DNA of 64,000 bases from Acidimicrobiaceae bacterium (GTDB lineage Bacteria; Actinomycetota; Acidimicrobiia; Acidimicrobiales; RAAP-2): positions 1-64,000 of the forward strand of contig PLRX01000141.1 in NCBI GenBank assembly GCA_003164095.1. The letters are read 5' to 3'. Under the pieces are notes generated by a model. It searched no databases, was not told the origin of the DNA, and saw nothing but the letters and a program-made list of their open reading frames with translations. Positions 13,221-21,012 of the stretch are shown here, in pieces. Positions within the stretch are counted from its first letter, which is position 1. Every line of letters starts with the position of its first letter. The position numbers and the translations under genes are program-made.

Positions 13221-14650
13221 TGAGGACCTCATGACCAGGAGTATCCGGGTCATCGTGCGCCTCCGGACTCCCCCACCAAACCTGGGCCTTAGCAGGCGCT
13301 CGTCTCTGAACTGCCGGCGTGCCAGGAACAGACCGGGCCTTCGGCGGCCAGGGCGGGTTGATGTCAGCCAGTCGACACTGCACGCCGACCATCGGCACCC
13401 CTCCCTGCTGGGGATGCCGACGCGGAGTCATGGCCCACCGGTTACGGCACCGCCTTCGTGCCCACTCCCCCACTGGTGAGCACCAGCGCCTCGAGATGTC
13501 CGCACGATGACCACCCGGCGCTGCCCCCTGGGTGGTGGCTGGCCGCCGGATCATTCGGTCGAGTACGACCGTCGGCTTCCGACGGGTCTGCCGCTTCGAA
13601 CCGGCAAGCCAACCGTCCGTCCGGATCGGGGCCGTCGGCACCTCGACGGGAAGTAGATCGACAGGTGGTGGATCTCTGGTGACGGCAGCTCGGAATCCGC
13701 CCCTGGCTCACTGGGCCGGACCCGTAAGGAGATCCTGGACACGATCGGCATGGATGTGAAGTGGAAGCTAGAGCCAACCGGGGTGGCGGTTCCTTCCGCC
13801 TTCGACCCCGGAGGGCGAGCTCGCCTTGTTCGGACTCCTCGCTCCTGGAGATTCATCGGCACCCGCATCCGCATGGATTCGAGACCGCTCCGGTGGGACA
13901 CTCCGGATCGATCGTTCAGTCCGATCGTCTGACATGACCTCGGGAGACCATCGCTCGCCGGCCGAGATCCATTCGCACGCGGCACGATCCGGAGCCAGCC
14001 GTTGTGAAGGACCATCTGCCGGATGAGTCTGTCCAGTCGGTGTCCGGAGGTGGGGGAGTGGTAGGCCGCACCCTAAGGAGGCGTCGGCTCATGATCGAAC
14101 CGTTCATTGGGTCGAACAGGTGGCGTCTCCGACCAGGGTCGCACGGAGGCTCGCTCGGCGGCCCGGCGCCCCGGAAGGCCGACGTTCCGGCCGGCCCGGC
14201 TCAATTCGCGGGCTGCGTGCGTCGCGCCGGGCTGCTGGCGCTCCTCGGAGCGGGTCGCGCTTCGTTGTCAACGATCCTCTGCTCACTTCGGGGAGGACCG
14301 GACCTGCGCCACTCTGGAAGGGGCGAGGACCTGGCCCACGGGAGCTCAGAGCCCTCGATCTGCATGTCGTGCGTCTCTGGCATACGGCGGAACTTCGGCG
14401 CGACCCGGCGGCTGACTACAAGGGCGCACCAGCAGCCGAAGTGGGAGTCGGAGCAACCACATCCCTGTCGGGATCACATCAGCCGCCCCCGTTCCCTGGG
14501 CGCTGTCGGATCTCAGGTGGGGATCGCCCCGGAGCCCGTGTGGCCGAAGTCCCCTCCTGACGGGGTTGGTCGAGACGGGAGAGTCACGGGGTTCGGAGGC
14601 TGTGGGTGCCGGTGAGCTTCCGGTCGAACGTCTGTGCCGTCAAACTCTCA

Positions 14651-14666
14651 TGTTTCACGTGAAACA
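14651..14666. promoter_or_regulatory. parS: parS centromere site 2
   Basis: Perfectly palindromic 16-mer TGTTTCACGTGAAACA, matching the parS consensus. It lies 77 bp upstream of the preferred parA start, so ParB bound here could also affect parA transcription. The two parS sites are about 1.45 kb apart. Confidence 0.96.
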
Positions 14667-14743
14667 TTGGCAGAATGCTTGACCTGGCGATCGGGGCAGG
14701 CGAGTATGAAGCCCTTGCACCCTGCCTACTCGAGGAGACGATA

Positions 14744-16072
14744 ATGCGCGGCCGACGTCGTGGTCGGAACAGGCCATCCCCTCCGAGTCCCCCCTCATCT
14801 GGTGCCACCCAGGCCGCAGATTCAGGAGGTCAAGGGGCTATCCAAGTCCTCGACTCGTCGCAGACGGTAGACCCTGCTGAGGACGGCCTCCCTGACGTCT
14901 CGGACGACAGCACGGCCAGCGGAGAAGCGAACGTCGCGTCGGTCGGAGAAGCCTCGTCATCCTCTGACGGGGGAGGTGGGGCCGCCGCAGAGCCACAACC
15001 TGCGGCGGAGGGCGCCTCAACCACGGGCGGATCATCACCTGCTCCGGCGTCCGATCTGGTCGAGGAGACTGGGACGAATGCACCAACGGTGGCCGATGAA
15101 GCCGGGCCGCCGCCGGTCAGGACTCCGATGCAAGACGCCCCGGACGAGCCGACCCAGGACTCGTCGATCGAGTCGGTGTCAGACGCGTCGGCGGACGCCC
15201 CAGTTTCGGCTTCGACCGAGGAGACTACGGTGTCTGATGCACCCGCAACGGATGACAATGTCGTGGCACCCACCGGTCGGCAGCCCCAGGCCGCCTCCGG
15301 CAACCCCCTCCCGAGAGTGATGGCCGTGGCGAACCAGAAGGGCGGGGTCGGCAAGACCACGACCTCGGTCAATCTGGGTGCCGCTCTGGCCGAGCTCGGA
15401 TTCCGGGTCCTGGTGATCGACCTCGATCCCCAGGGGAATGCCACCACAGGCCTGGGTATCGATGCCCGGAACTTCGAGCTGTCCATGTACGACGTCCTCA
15501 TGCGGGACTCGTCGCTGGAGGACTGCGTCGAGCCGACGAGTATGAAGAACTTGTTTGTGGCCCCGGCGACCATCGCCCTGGCAGGTGCCGAAATCGAGCT
15601 CGTGCCGGCATTCAGCCGGGAGCTGAAGCTCAAGCGTGCCATCGAGACCGTCATCGACGACTTCGATTTCGTCCTTATCGACTGCCCCCCGTCTCTCGGC
15701 CTCATCACGGTGAATGCCCTGGCCGCCGCGGACGAGGTCCTGGTTCCCATCCAGTGTGAGTACTACGCGCTCGAAGGTCTCAGTCAACTGATGCGCAACG
15801 TCCATCTGGTGGCGTCCAATCTCAACCCGAGGCTGGACATCTCGACGATCGTGCTCACGATGTACGACGCCCGGACGAAGCTTTCCGACCAAGTGGCGAC
15901 AGAGGTTCGTGACCACTTCGGGAACAAGGTCTGTCGGATCGTGATCCCCCGGACTGTGCGTCTCTCGGAGGCGCCGTCATTCGGCCAGCCGATCACAGCG
16001 TTCGACCCCGCATCCCGCGGGGCCATTGCCTACAGGGAACTAGCCAAGGAGGTCAGCGGTGGCACGTCGTAG
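14744..16072 (+). CDS. parA: Chromosome partitioning ATPase ParA
   Basis: ParA (Soj-like) ATPase, 442 aa, which binds DNA non-specifically in its ATP form and moves ParB-parS complexes. The deviant Walker A KGGVGKTT lies at residues 199-206, followed by VLVIDLDPQGNATTGLG and VLIDCPPSLGLITVNAL. The core is normal, but about 190 residues precede it: a basic start (MRGRRRGRNR) and a long acidic Ser/Ala/Pro/Asp-rich disordered stretch. The ATG at 14744 has GAGGAGA 5 nt upstream, which supports the extension. An internal ATG near 15320 would give a standard-length protein and cannot be excluded. The end overlaps parB by 14 nt. Confidence 0.94.
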   Translation: MRGRRRGRNRPSPPSPPSSGATQAADSGGQGAIQVLDSSQTVDPAEDGLPDVSDDSTASGEANVASVGEASSSSDGGGGAAAEPQPAAEGASTTGGSSPAPASDLVEETGTNAPTVADEAGPPPVRTPMQDAPDEPTQDSSIESVSDASADAPVSASTEETTVSDAPATDDNVVAPTGRQPQAASGNPLPRVMAVANQKGGVGKTTTSVNLGAALAELGFRVLVIDLDPQGNATTGLGIDARNFELSMYDVLMRDSSLEDCVEPTSMKNLFVAPATIALAGAEIELVPAFSRELKLKRAIETVIDDFDFVLIDCPPSLGLITVNALAAADEVLVPIQCEYYALEGLSQLMRNVHLVASNLNPRLDISTIVLTMYDARTKLSDQVATEVRDHFGNKVCRIVIPRTVRLSEAPSFGQPITAFDPASRGAIAYRELAKEVSGGTS

Positions 16073-17057
16073 CGGTCTGGGGAAGGGCCTGAGCGCCCTC
16101 ATCCCCACCGAAGTCACGGGCGATCGCACCTCTGCGCTCCGTGAGGTCCCCATCGGCAACATCAAGCCGAACCCCCGCCAACCGCGCGTGAACTTCGATG
16201 AGGAGACGATGGCGTCGCTCGCCGCGTCGATCAAGGAGCTCGGAGTGCTCCAACCGGTACTGGTCCGTCGCATCGGTGGTGAGGCCTCGGACGAGTTCGA
16301 ACTCATTGCCGGCGAACGTCGGTGGCGTGCCTCGCGTCGCGCCGGACTGCACACCATTCCGGTGCTCATCCAGACGTCGAACGACACCCACAGTCTCGAG
16401 CAGGCACTGGTCGAGAATCTTCATCGCCAGGACCTCAACGTCCTCGAAGAGGCTGCGGCCTACCAACAGCTCATCGAGGAGTTCGGATTCACCCACGATC
16501 AGGTTGCCACCCGGGTCGGTAAGAGCCGTACGGCGGTGACCAACATCCTCCGACTACTGCAACTGCCGTCCGGCGTGCAGCGACTCCTAGCTGAGGGGCA
16601 GATCAGTCCCGGCCATGCGCGGGCCCTGCTGGGTACCCCCGACCGGGGTTACCAGGAAGTGCTGGCCCGCCAGTCGGTCTCCGACGGTCTCACGGTCCGG
16701 GCCATCGAAGAGTTGGTCAGGGTCCACAATGACGAGGCCAACGGCGTGGTCCGTGACATCGGGACGATCGGCGGCGGCACTCAGGGCCCTGTCGGCGTCG
16801 GCGGGCAGGGCGGACCCGCCCCGGTGCCGTCCGTGCGCGGGATCGAGTCCTCATCGGGGGGAGGGGCCGGCCCTCGCCAGCTGCCCCCACCAGGAATCCT
16901 CGAGCTCGAGGAGCTCCTGTCCAGCCACCTCAACACCCGGGTGAAGGTTGACATGACAGCAAAGCGCGGCAAGGTGGTCGTGGAGTTCGCCACGCTGGAG
17001 GACCTGGAGCGGATCTACAAGCTCATGGTGGGCGGTGTGGAGACATCTGCAGTGTGA
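16059..17057 (+). CDS. parB: Chromosome partitioning protein ParB
   Basis: ParB (332 aa), a CTP-dependent DNA clamp that loads at parS and recruits ParA and SMC. It starts with the typical basic ARRSGLGKGLSALIP segment, then the CTPase box GERRWRASRRAGL, the ENLHRQDLNVLEEA region and an HTH (VATRVGKSRTAVTNILRLLQLP). A Gly/Pro-rich linker leads to the C-terminal dimerisation domain. The GTG at 16059 overlaps the parA end and follows AAGGAGG, so the pair is translationally coupled. Two parS sites lie upstream of parA. Confidence 0.96.
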   Translation: MARRSGLGKGLSALIPTEVTGDRTSALREVPIGNIKPNPRQPRVNFDEETMASLAASIKELGVLQPVLVRRIGGEASDEFELIAGERRWRASRRAGLHTIPVLIQTSNDTHSLEQALVENLHRQDLNVLEEAAAYQQLIEEFGFTHDQVATRVGKSRTAVTNILRLLQLPSGVQRLLAEGQISPGHARALLGTPDRGYQEVLARQSVSDGLTVRAIEELVRVHNDEANGVVRDIGTIGGGTQGPVGVGGQGGPAPVPSVRGIESSSGGGAGPRQLPPPGILELEELLSSHLNTRVKVDMTAKRGKVVVEFATLEDLERIYKLMVGGVETSAV

Positions 17058-17161
17058 GTGATGTCACATAGCGTGAGGTTAACTGACATAACCAGTAAAT
17101 CCCCAGCGAAAACGGTTACTCTAAGTGGGTAAGACAGACCTGAACCGCAAGTAGAGCTTCT

Positions 17162-17188
17162 TCCACAACCTGTGCATGAGGTTGTGGA
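17162..17188. terminator. Inverted repeat between parB and cwlM
   Basis: Perfect 10-bp inverted repeat (TCCACAACCT with AGGTTGTGGA) around a 7-nt loop, between the convergent parB and CwlM-like genes. It may act as a bidirectional terminator. The right arm also contains TGTGGATTA, one mismatch from a DnaA box, so protein binding is an alternative. Confidence 0.5.
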
Positions 17189-17285
17189 TTACCCTCCGAA
17201 CACCGAGGTCAGGTAGAGGTGGAGCGCTGTGCGGCCGTCTGAGGCCCGCAAACTGTGCTTCCGGCACCCCCGACCGGGTAATTGT

Positions 17286-18272
17286 TCAATCCCAGGCAGT
17301 ATCTACCCACTCGGCGAGCGAGTCGACGATGGCCCGGGCGATGACCGGGGCCCGCTCGACCATCACCGATGCGGGACTGATCTCGCAGATGACCGCCGGC
17401 ATCCTTGTCTCCCGGAGGAGTGACAGCGACATCCCACGGCTCCCGCAGTCCGGGAGCCCGAGCGTCGTGGCCAGGGCCACGTGGAGAAGTTCCGCGAGGC
17501 GGCGACCGCCGGGGGAGGCATAGCGGTAGCCGGAGTAGTACGAGGCAGAGCACCCCGGCTCGGAGCCCAGCCGGATCCCGATGAAGACCTCAGCTTCGGC
17601 AGCGTTGGCCTCGGAGGCCTGGATCGATCCCTCCGGGTGGTGGTGCGTCGTCACCAGTGCCCCCTGGTTGACGAAGAGGCGCCGGACAGCGCCGACGGTG
17701 GAGCCCAGGCCGCCCTCTTCACCCAAGGACACCCGGCGGCCGGCCAGGGTGCGTGGAGCTTGACGGAGCCGTTCGCGATCACGTACCGCCGACACCAGTT
17801 CCGAGCCGCCGTGAAGCGATCCGAATCGCAGGAGCTCCGCGACGGTGGCTGCACCGGCGATCCCGTCCACGGGAAGTCCGGCGTTCCGTTGGAATTCGCC
17901 CAAGGCCGCCGAGGTGAGGTCGCCGAAGATCCCATCGACCCGACCGGTGTCGAACCCCAGGGCGCTCAGACGCTGCTGGAGCTCAGCGACATCGTCACCC
18001 CGGAGCATGGGGGACCTGCGATAGAGGAAGCGGTCGCCGAGGCGCCGCCCGGCTTCCACCAGGGCCGACCACGTCTGGCGTCCACAGACGCCGTCCACCC
18101 GCAGACCCCGGCGGTACTGGAATGCCTCGACGGCCGCTCGGGTGCCTTCACGGAAGTCGCCCTCGGGGTCGACCCCGGGGGAGAAGTCCAGTTCAGCGAG
18201 GCGTCGTTGGACGTCGGTGACCGCATCACCCTCGTCGCCGAGCTCGAGATGGATCTCGCGATCGGGGCTCAC
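17286..18272 (-). CDS. cwlM: CwlM-like peptidoglycan-binding pseudo-amidase
   Basis: 328-aa protein with two tandem PG_binding_1 repeats (about 10-75 and 88-150) and a C-terminal Amidase_3-like domain (about 178-325). It sits where cwlM (Rv3915) lies in mycobacteria, next to trx genes and parB. Mycobacterial CwlM is an essential regulator that stimulates MurA rather than a simple wall hydrolase. Here the zinc-ligand motifs of active amidases are not recognisable: the DPGHGG loop is replaced by SLGEEGG and the SIHAN strand by GIRLGSE; only the late glutamate in VICEIS fits. I infer a non-catalytic role. The start is 64 bp after trxA, probably in the same transcript. No signal peptide is seen, which fits a cytoplasmic regulator. 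Confidence 0.82.
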   Translation of the reverse strand: MSPDREIHLELGDEGDAVTDVQRRLAELDFSPGVDPEGDFREGTRAAVEAFQYRRGLRVDGVCGRQTWSALVEAGRRLGDRFLYRRSPMLRGDDVAELQQRLSALGFDTGRVDGIFGDLTSAALGEFQRNAGLPVDGIAGAATVAELLRFGSLHGGSELVSAVRDRERLRQAPRTLAGRRVSLGEEGGLGSTVGAVRRLFVNQGALVTTHHHPEGSIQASEANAAEAEVFIGIRLGSEPGCSASYYSGYRYASPGGRRLAELLHVALATTLGLPDCGSRGMSLSLLRETRMPAVICEISPASVMVERAPVIARAIVDSLAEWVDTAWD

Positions 18273-18336
18273 CGTCGGGTCCTGCGGTGTGCAGCGGGCG
18301 ATCGTGGCGGCGACCCGCCGGGGGCCACCTGGATGC

Positions 18337-18663
18337 TCAAAGGTGGGCCGACAGCTCCTGCAGCAGCTGGCCCTTGCCCTTGGCGCCGACGATACGCATG
18401 GCCGGCTCGCCGTCCTTGAAGAGGATGAGCGTGGGGATGCTCATGACATCGAAGCGCCGGGTGACGTCGAGGTTGTCGTCGATGTTGAGCTTGACCACCT
18501 CCACCTTGCCGGCCTGCTCCTCGGCGATCTCCTCGAGTACAGGGGCGATCATCTTGCACGGGCCACACCACTCCGCCCAGAAGTCCACCAGTACGGGAAC
18601 ATCCGAGGCCTTGACATGCTCGTCAAAACTAGCGTCAGTCAGGTTGGTGATCTTCTCGCTCAT
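18337..18663 (-). CDS. trxA: Thioredoxin
   Basis: Thioredoxin (108 aa), a cytoplasmic disulfide reductase with the WCGPC active site at residues 32-36 and the conserved cis-proline in SIPTLILF. It receives electrons from the thioredoxin reductase encoded 124 bp upstream on the same strand. In mycobacteria the corresponding pair is trxC-trxB2, again beside cwlM. Length and motifs are fully standard. Confidence 0.96.
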   Translation of the reverse strand: MSEKITNLTDASFDEHVKASDVPVLVDFWAEWCGPCKMIAPVLEEIAEEQAGKVEVVKLNIDDNLDVTRRFDVMSIPTLILFKDGEPAMRIVGAKGKGQLLQELSAHL

Positions 18664-18787
18664 GGTGCTCGTTCCTCCTGGCCCGTCCGGGCCGTGCCAT
18701 GTGTCTGTCGGGACACGCTAGGTCAACCGCCGGGTCGCCGTTCCCATTCCCACACCCGGCACGACCGACGGTGCCGGCCCGCACGAG

Positions 18788-19759
18788 TCAGTGCCCGGAG
18801 GCTGCCTGGTCCTCGAGCCAGCGCTCGGCGTCGATGGCCGCCGCACACCCGGACCCGGCCGCGGTGATGGCCTGTCGGTACCGGTGGTCCTGGACGTCGC
18901 CGCTGGCGAAGACGCCCTCGACGTTGGTGTAGGTGGTGGATCCCACGGTCCGCAGGTAGCCGCTGTCCTCCATGTCCAGCTGGCCCTTGAACAGGTCGGT
19001 GTTCGGCTGGTGGCCGATGGCGACGAACAGCCCCGTCACGCCGAGCTCGAACTCGTCGCCCGTCTCGAGGTTGCGCAGGCGGATACCCGACACCTTGGTG
19101 TCGCCGTGGACGTCGATCACCTGGCTGTGCCAGACGAACTCGACCTTCGGGTTGTCGTGGGCACGCTGCTGCATGACCTTCGACGCACGCAGCTCGCCCC
19201 TGCGGTGGATGAGGAAGACCTTGTCCGCGAACCGGGTGAGGAACAGGGCCTCTTCGATCGCCGAGTCACCTCCGCCCACGACAGCGATCTCGTGACCCCG
19301 GAAGAAGAAGCCGTCGCAGGTGGCGCAGGTGGAGACCCCGTAGCCGAGCAGACGCTCTTCGTTGGGGAGACCGAGCATCAGCGACTTCGCGCCGGTGGCG
19401 ACGATCAGCGCCCGTGCCGCGTAGGTGGGCTCCGCGGCGTCCGGGTCGCCGACCCACAGTCCGAACGGACGGGCCGAGAGGTCGACCCGGGACACCTTGG
19501 CCGTCACGTAGTCCGTCCCGAAGCGGGCGGCCTGTTCGCGGAGGGCACCCATCAGCTCGGGCCCCATGATCCCCTGCACGAACCCCGGGAAGTTCTCCAC
19601 CTCCGTGGTGAGCATGAGCTGGCCGCCCGGCTGGTCGCTAGTGGAGGACGGCTCGCCCTCGATCACCAGGGGGTTCAGCTGGGCCCGGGCCGCATAGATG
19701 GCGGCGGTCAGGCCGGCCGGGCCCGATCCGATGATGACGACCTGACGGTCCTCGGTCAT
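18788..19759 (-). CDS. trxB: Thioredoxin-disulfide reductase
   Basis: Flavoprotein thioredoxin reductase (323 aa) that uses NADPH to reduce thioredoxin. The FAD loop GSGPAG is at 11-16, the redox-active CATC at 145-148, the NADPH-binding VVGGGDSAIEEA near 160, and the C-terminal FAD motif VEGVFASGDVQDHRYRQA. The open frame extends upstream, but the ATG at 19759 begins the family-typical MTEDRQVVIIGSGPAG and overlaps the preceding gene's stop as ATGA. It probably shares a transcript with trxA and cwlM. Confidence 0.96.
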   Translation of the reverse strand: MTEDRQVVIIGSGPAGLTAAIYAARAQLNPLVIEGEPSSTSDQPGGQLMLTTEVENFPGFVQGIMGPELMGALREQAARFGTDYVTAKVSRVDLSARPFGLWVGDPDAAEPTYAARALIVATGAKSLMLGLPNEERLLGYGVSTCATCDGFFFRGHEIAVVGGGDSAIEEALFLTRFADKVFLIHRRGELRASKVMQQRAHDNPKVEFVWHSQVIDVHGDTKVSGIRLRNLETGDEFELGVTGLFVAIGHQPNTDLFKGQLDMEDSGYLRTVGSTTYTNVEGVFASGDVQDHRYRQAITAAGSGCAAAIDAERWLEDQAASGH

Positions 19760-20115
19760 GCTGCGCCAGCCTCGGGGGTGGCGGACCTGTCGATCCGCTG
19801 CGACCAGGCAACGAAGCCCACGATGACGAACAGCCCGCCCACGATCAGGTCCGACACCCACACCCGGTTGCCGGGGATGTAGACCGTCAGAACCCTGATG
19901 AGGGTGATCGCGAGCAGCGACACGGTGACCACGGTCGCGGTGAAGACGATGATCCCGAAGACGATGCCCCGGGTGGCCAGGGTGAGCGGCCGGACGGCCT
20001 TGGCCTGGATGAAGTCGACGACGGCGTCGACGGCGTCGGCTCCCTTGGCGGGCAGGTCGTCGAGTGCGGACATCCCCGGCAGCGATGACGCGTGCGATTC
20101 AGGCTTCGGATCCAT
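19756..20115 (-). CDS. Small two-helix membrane protein, unknown
   Basis: Unrecognised 119-aa protein. An N-terminal soluble stretch of about 45 residues (with an amphipathic DAVDAVVDFIQAKAV helix) precedes two predicted transmembrane segments at about 47-73 and 86-104, and a short polar tail. Its stop overlaps the trxB start by 4 nt, so it is probably translated with trxB. It takes the place between murJ/degV and trxB that sigM and its regulator occupy in mycobacteria, but I see no sigma-factor or anti-sigma signature. Confidence 0.7.
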   Translation of the reverse strand: MDPKPESHASSLPGMSALDDLPAKGADAVDAVVDFIQAKAVRPLTLATRGIVFGIIVFTATVVTVSLLAITLIRVLTVYIPGNRVWVSDLIVGGLFVIVGFVAWSQRIDRSATPEAGAA

Positions 20116-20169
20116 GGCCCGAGGATACCTCGGGGGACTGCGTTGTCCCCCGGACCGTGGCTCCTGCCG

Positions 20170-21012
20170 CTACGAGCTGGTGATCAAGCAGAGGCCGATG
20201 GTGCCCGGTCCGGTGTGGGTACCGATCACCGAACCGAGCTGGCCGACGATGAGCGGGTGCTCACTCGGGACGTCGTCGATCAGTGCGAGGAAGGTGTCGA
20301 TGTCGGTGGCCGCGCCGTGGGCGACGGCCACTCGGCTCAGAGGTGGCGAGTTTCGCATCTTGTCCGCCAGGTACTGGAACGAACGTGCCCGGGTGCGCTG
20401 CTTCGACTCCTCCTCGACCACGCCGTCGACCAGCACCACGACCGGCTTGATGGAGAGCATTGAGCCGAGCAGTGCCCGTGCGCCCCCGATGCGCCCGCCC
20501 TTCGTCAGATGTTCGAGGTTGTCGACGAGCCCGTAGACCGTGCAGTGGGAGACCAGCTCGGTGGCCCGAGACTCGAGGGCGTCGAGGTCGGCCCCGGCCG
20601 AGGCGAGTTCGGCCGCGTCGAGCACCATCAAGCCGAGGCCCATCGTCACCGACCGGCTGTCGACCACCCGGACCTCGATGCGCTCGGCCACCGCCTTGGC
20701 GGCGGCAACCGCCGACTGGTAGGTGGCGGACAGTGCGCCCGACAGGTCGATGCAGAACACTCCGTCGTAGCCGTCGTCGGCCGCGGCCAGGAACACCTCC
20801 TGGAAAGCGCCCGGCGACGGGGCCGCCGTCTCGGGCAGCACGTCGCTGGCCTTGCAGCGTGACCAGAACTCCTCGGTGGTGAGGTCGCGCCCGTCGACGA
20901 ACTCCTCGGCACCGAAGCGGATAGACAGCGGGACGATGGTGACGCCACGCTCGGCGGCCACCTCGGCCGACAGGTCGCACGCGCTATCGGTTACCACCCG
21001 GATACGGGCCAT
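20170..21012 (-). CDS. DegV family fatty-acid-binding protein
   Basis: DegV-family protein (280 aa); members bind a fatty acid, and FakB subunits deliver it to a FakA kinase for phosphorylation. The family start RIRVVTDSACDLSAEVAAERG and ligand-loop elements (AAPSPGAFQEVF, then SGALSATYQSA) are clear, as is the lid-like KGGRIGGARALLGSMLSIKP. No fakA is present in this window. The frame is open far upstream inside murJ, but the ATG at 21012 has GAGGAGG 6 nt upstream and begins at the conserved first strand. It overlaps the murJ end by 29 nt. Confidence 0.9.
   Translation of the reverse strand: MARIRVVTDSACDLSAEVAAERGVTIVPLSIRFGAEEFVDGRDLTTEEFWSRCKASDVLPETAAPSPGAFQEVFLAAADDGYDGVFCIDLSGALSATYQSAVAAAKAVAERIEVRVVDSRSVTMGLGLMVLDAAELASAGADLDALESRATELVSHCTVYGLVDNLEHLTKGGRIGGARALLGSMLSIKPVVVLVDGVVEEESKQRTRARSFQYLADKMRNSPPLSRVAVAHGAATDIDTFLALIDDVPSEHPLIVGQLGSVIGTHTGPGTIGLCLITSS

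Larger units (their letters stand above)
13164..14743. other. Gene-free region bracketed by two parS sites
   Basis: About 1.58 kb between rsmG and parA in which I can support no gene. Open frames occur on both strands (for example 13201-13641 and 13551-14015 minus, 14004-14615 plus), but their products are Arg/Ser/Pro/Gly-rich with no recognisable motif, as expected from chance frames in GC-rich DNA. It holds parS sites near both ends (13205-13220 and 14651-14666), a small hairpin at 13569-13585 and a 12-bp palindrome GGCGAGCTCGCC at 13814-13825. The parA promoter must be near the right end. It could be an extended ParB-spreading or centromere-like zone, or a decayed gene. Confidence 0.6.

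Noticed and set aside
13201-14615. Several 95-200 codon frames on both strands between rsmG and parA
   Set aside because: Mutually overlapping, Arg/Ser/Pro-rich, no motif and no convincing ribosome-binding site. One frame even begins within parS.
19756-20115. Anti-sigma factor or sigM-region protein
   Set aside because: It is in the right place relative to mycobacteria, but there is no zinc anti-sigma motif, and no sigma factor gene is present.
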